From Sulfuritalea sp044359585 (GTDB lineage: Bacteria; Pseudomonadota; Gammaproteobacteria; Burkholderiales; Rhodocyclaceae), in contig JBIKLV010000008.1 of NCBI GenBank assembly GCA_044359585.1, positions 16,492 to 80,491 of the forward strand: DNA of 64,000 nt. The letters are read 5' to 3'. Both the position numbers and the translations under genes were made by a program. The notes under the pieces are model-generated. The model saw nothing but the letters and a program-made list of their open reading frames with translations, was not told where the DNA came from and did no database searches. This document shows positions 63,519-64,000 of the stretch, one piece after another (the stretch's first letter is position 1; each line of letters starts with the position of its first letter).

Positions 63519-64000
63519 GTGAGTCGGTCGCTGGCGAATGAAGCCGGTATGCTGCGCCACGCCGCCTTGCCTTTGGCGCGCCCGGCGGGCGTCATGCTGG
63601 CAGCCCTGCTGCTCGCCGGATGCATGCAGTCACCGAAGACGCCGTTCGGGCCGCCGCCGCCGGAAAGGGTGCGCAGCATTGCCGCCGGACTTGATGCGGA
63701 CCGCATGGCACGTACCCGTGTTCGCATTGCCGGGATGCGCGCGAGTGCATCCGCGACGAAACGCTATCACCTCGCCAAGGCCGATGCCTGGCTGGATTTC
63801 GCCACCGATGCGGGACGCATCGAGGCTGGCGGCGATGCCGCCGAGGACGCGCTGGACCAGGCCATGGCTTTGCTCGGCGCCCTGGAACGTGGCAGAAGCC
63901 CGCCTTTGCGCACCCTGCACGTGGTCGCCAGCAGCGAGGTACATCCCGAACTCTGGGCGACGGTCGACCAGATCAAGAACAATGCCGGCTTCCCTTGTGC
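63519..64000 (+). CDS. Putative lipoprotein, 3' partial
   Basis: An open frame runs off the right edge. The GTG at 63519 has GGAGA eight bases upstream; the ATG at 63549 is an alternative. The signal sequence ends at a lipobox (LLLAGC), so the mature protein would start at that Cys and be lipid-anchored. The visible mature part is helical and Ala/Arg-rich (RYHLAKADAWLDFATDAGRI, ALDQAMALLGALERG) and then turns to LRTLHVVASSEVHPELWATV. The phrase AKADAWLDFA is reminiscent of the N-terminal part of some OmpA-family lipoproteins, which is a weak guess. No function is assigned. Confidence 0.7.
   Translation, partial: MSRSLANEAGMLRHAALPLARPAGVMLAALLLAGCMQSPKTPFGPPPPERVRSIAAGLDADRMARTRVRIAGMRASASATKRYHLAKADAWLDFATDAGRIEAGGDAAEDALDQAMALLGALERGRSPPLRTLHVVASSEVHPELWATVDQIKNNAGFPC

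Overview
The window is high-GC and gene-dense and reads as the chromosome of a betaproteobacterium, most likely in or near the Rhodocyclales. This rests on the complete isc operon with iscX, the order suhB/trmJ/cysE/iscR, a second cysteine desulfurase between iscR and iscS, and strong GC3 codon use. No database search was possible, so the taxonomic call is an inference.

The left 38.8 kb is one continuous open frame, still open at the left edge. It encodes more than 12,900 residues of a giant repeat exoprotein. The visible part has a beta-rich region, early RTX blocks, Calx-beta-like and PPC-like domains, about 70-80 copies (counted by eye) of a roughly 90-105-residue repeat here called the GExW repeat, and a C-terminal RTX array interrupted by FG-GAP/VCBS-type repeats. 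The GExW repeats lie in five arrays. At least four of these sit inside a recognisable host domain, which resumes on the far side.

Five genes follow in the same direction (38938-47400): a periplasmic HlyD-type adaptor, a TolC-family outer-membrane protein, a GAF-GAF-TM-HlyD fusion, a PqqD-M50 protease-HlyD fusion, and a 664-residue SecA-like ATPase that lacks the C-terminal half of SecA. No ABC (HlyB-type) exporter is present in the window. The reading offered here, which is inference, is a dedicated export apparatus for the giant protein powered by a shortened SecA paralogue. It is the best candidate for an under-described system.

From 47.4 kb on the content is housekeeping: tRNA-Leu(TAA); a DUF1178 gene whose ATG lies two bases after the tRNA CCA; a minus-strand run of RHH antitoxin, PIN toxin, mutS and secreted metallophosphoesterase with overlapping or abutting ends; suhB on the minus strand; then trmJ, cysE and the isc cluster (iscR, second cysteine desulfurase, iscS, iscU, iscA, hscB, hscA, fdx, iscX), a TatD-family hydrolase, tpx with a clear terminator, and the start of a lipoprotein gene cut by the right edge. 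A good sigma70-like promoter with an overlapping IscR type-1-like site lies at the cysE/iscR junction.

Across the window a 17-bp motif close to CGCCAGCGCCGACTYTT occurs seven times, in several reading frames and in two intergenic spots. It looks like a DNA-level signal rather than a coding effect. No gap between genes exceeds 300 bases.
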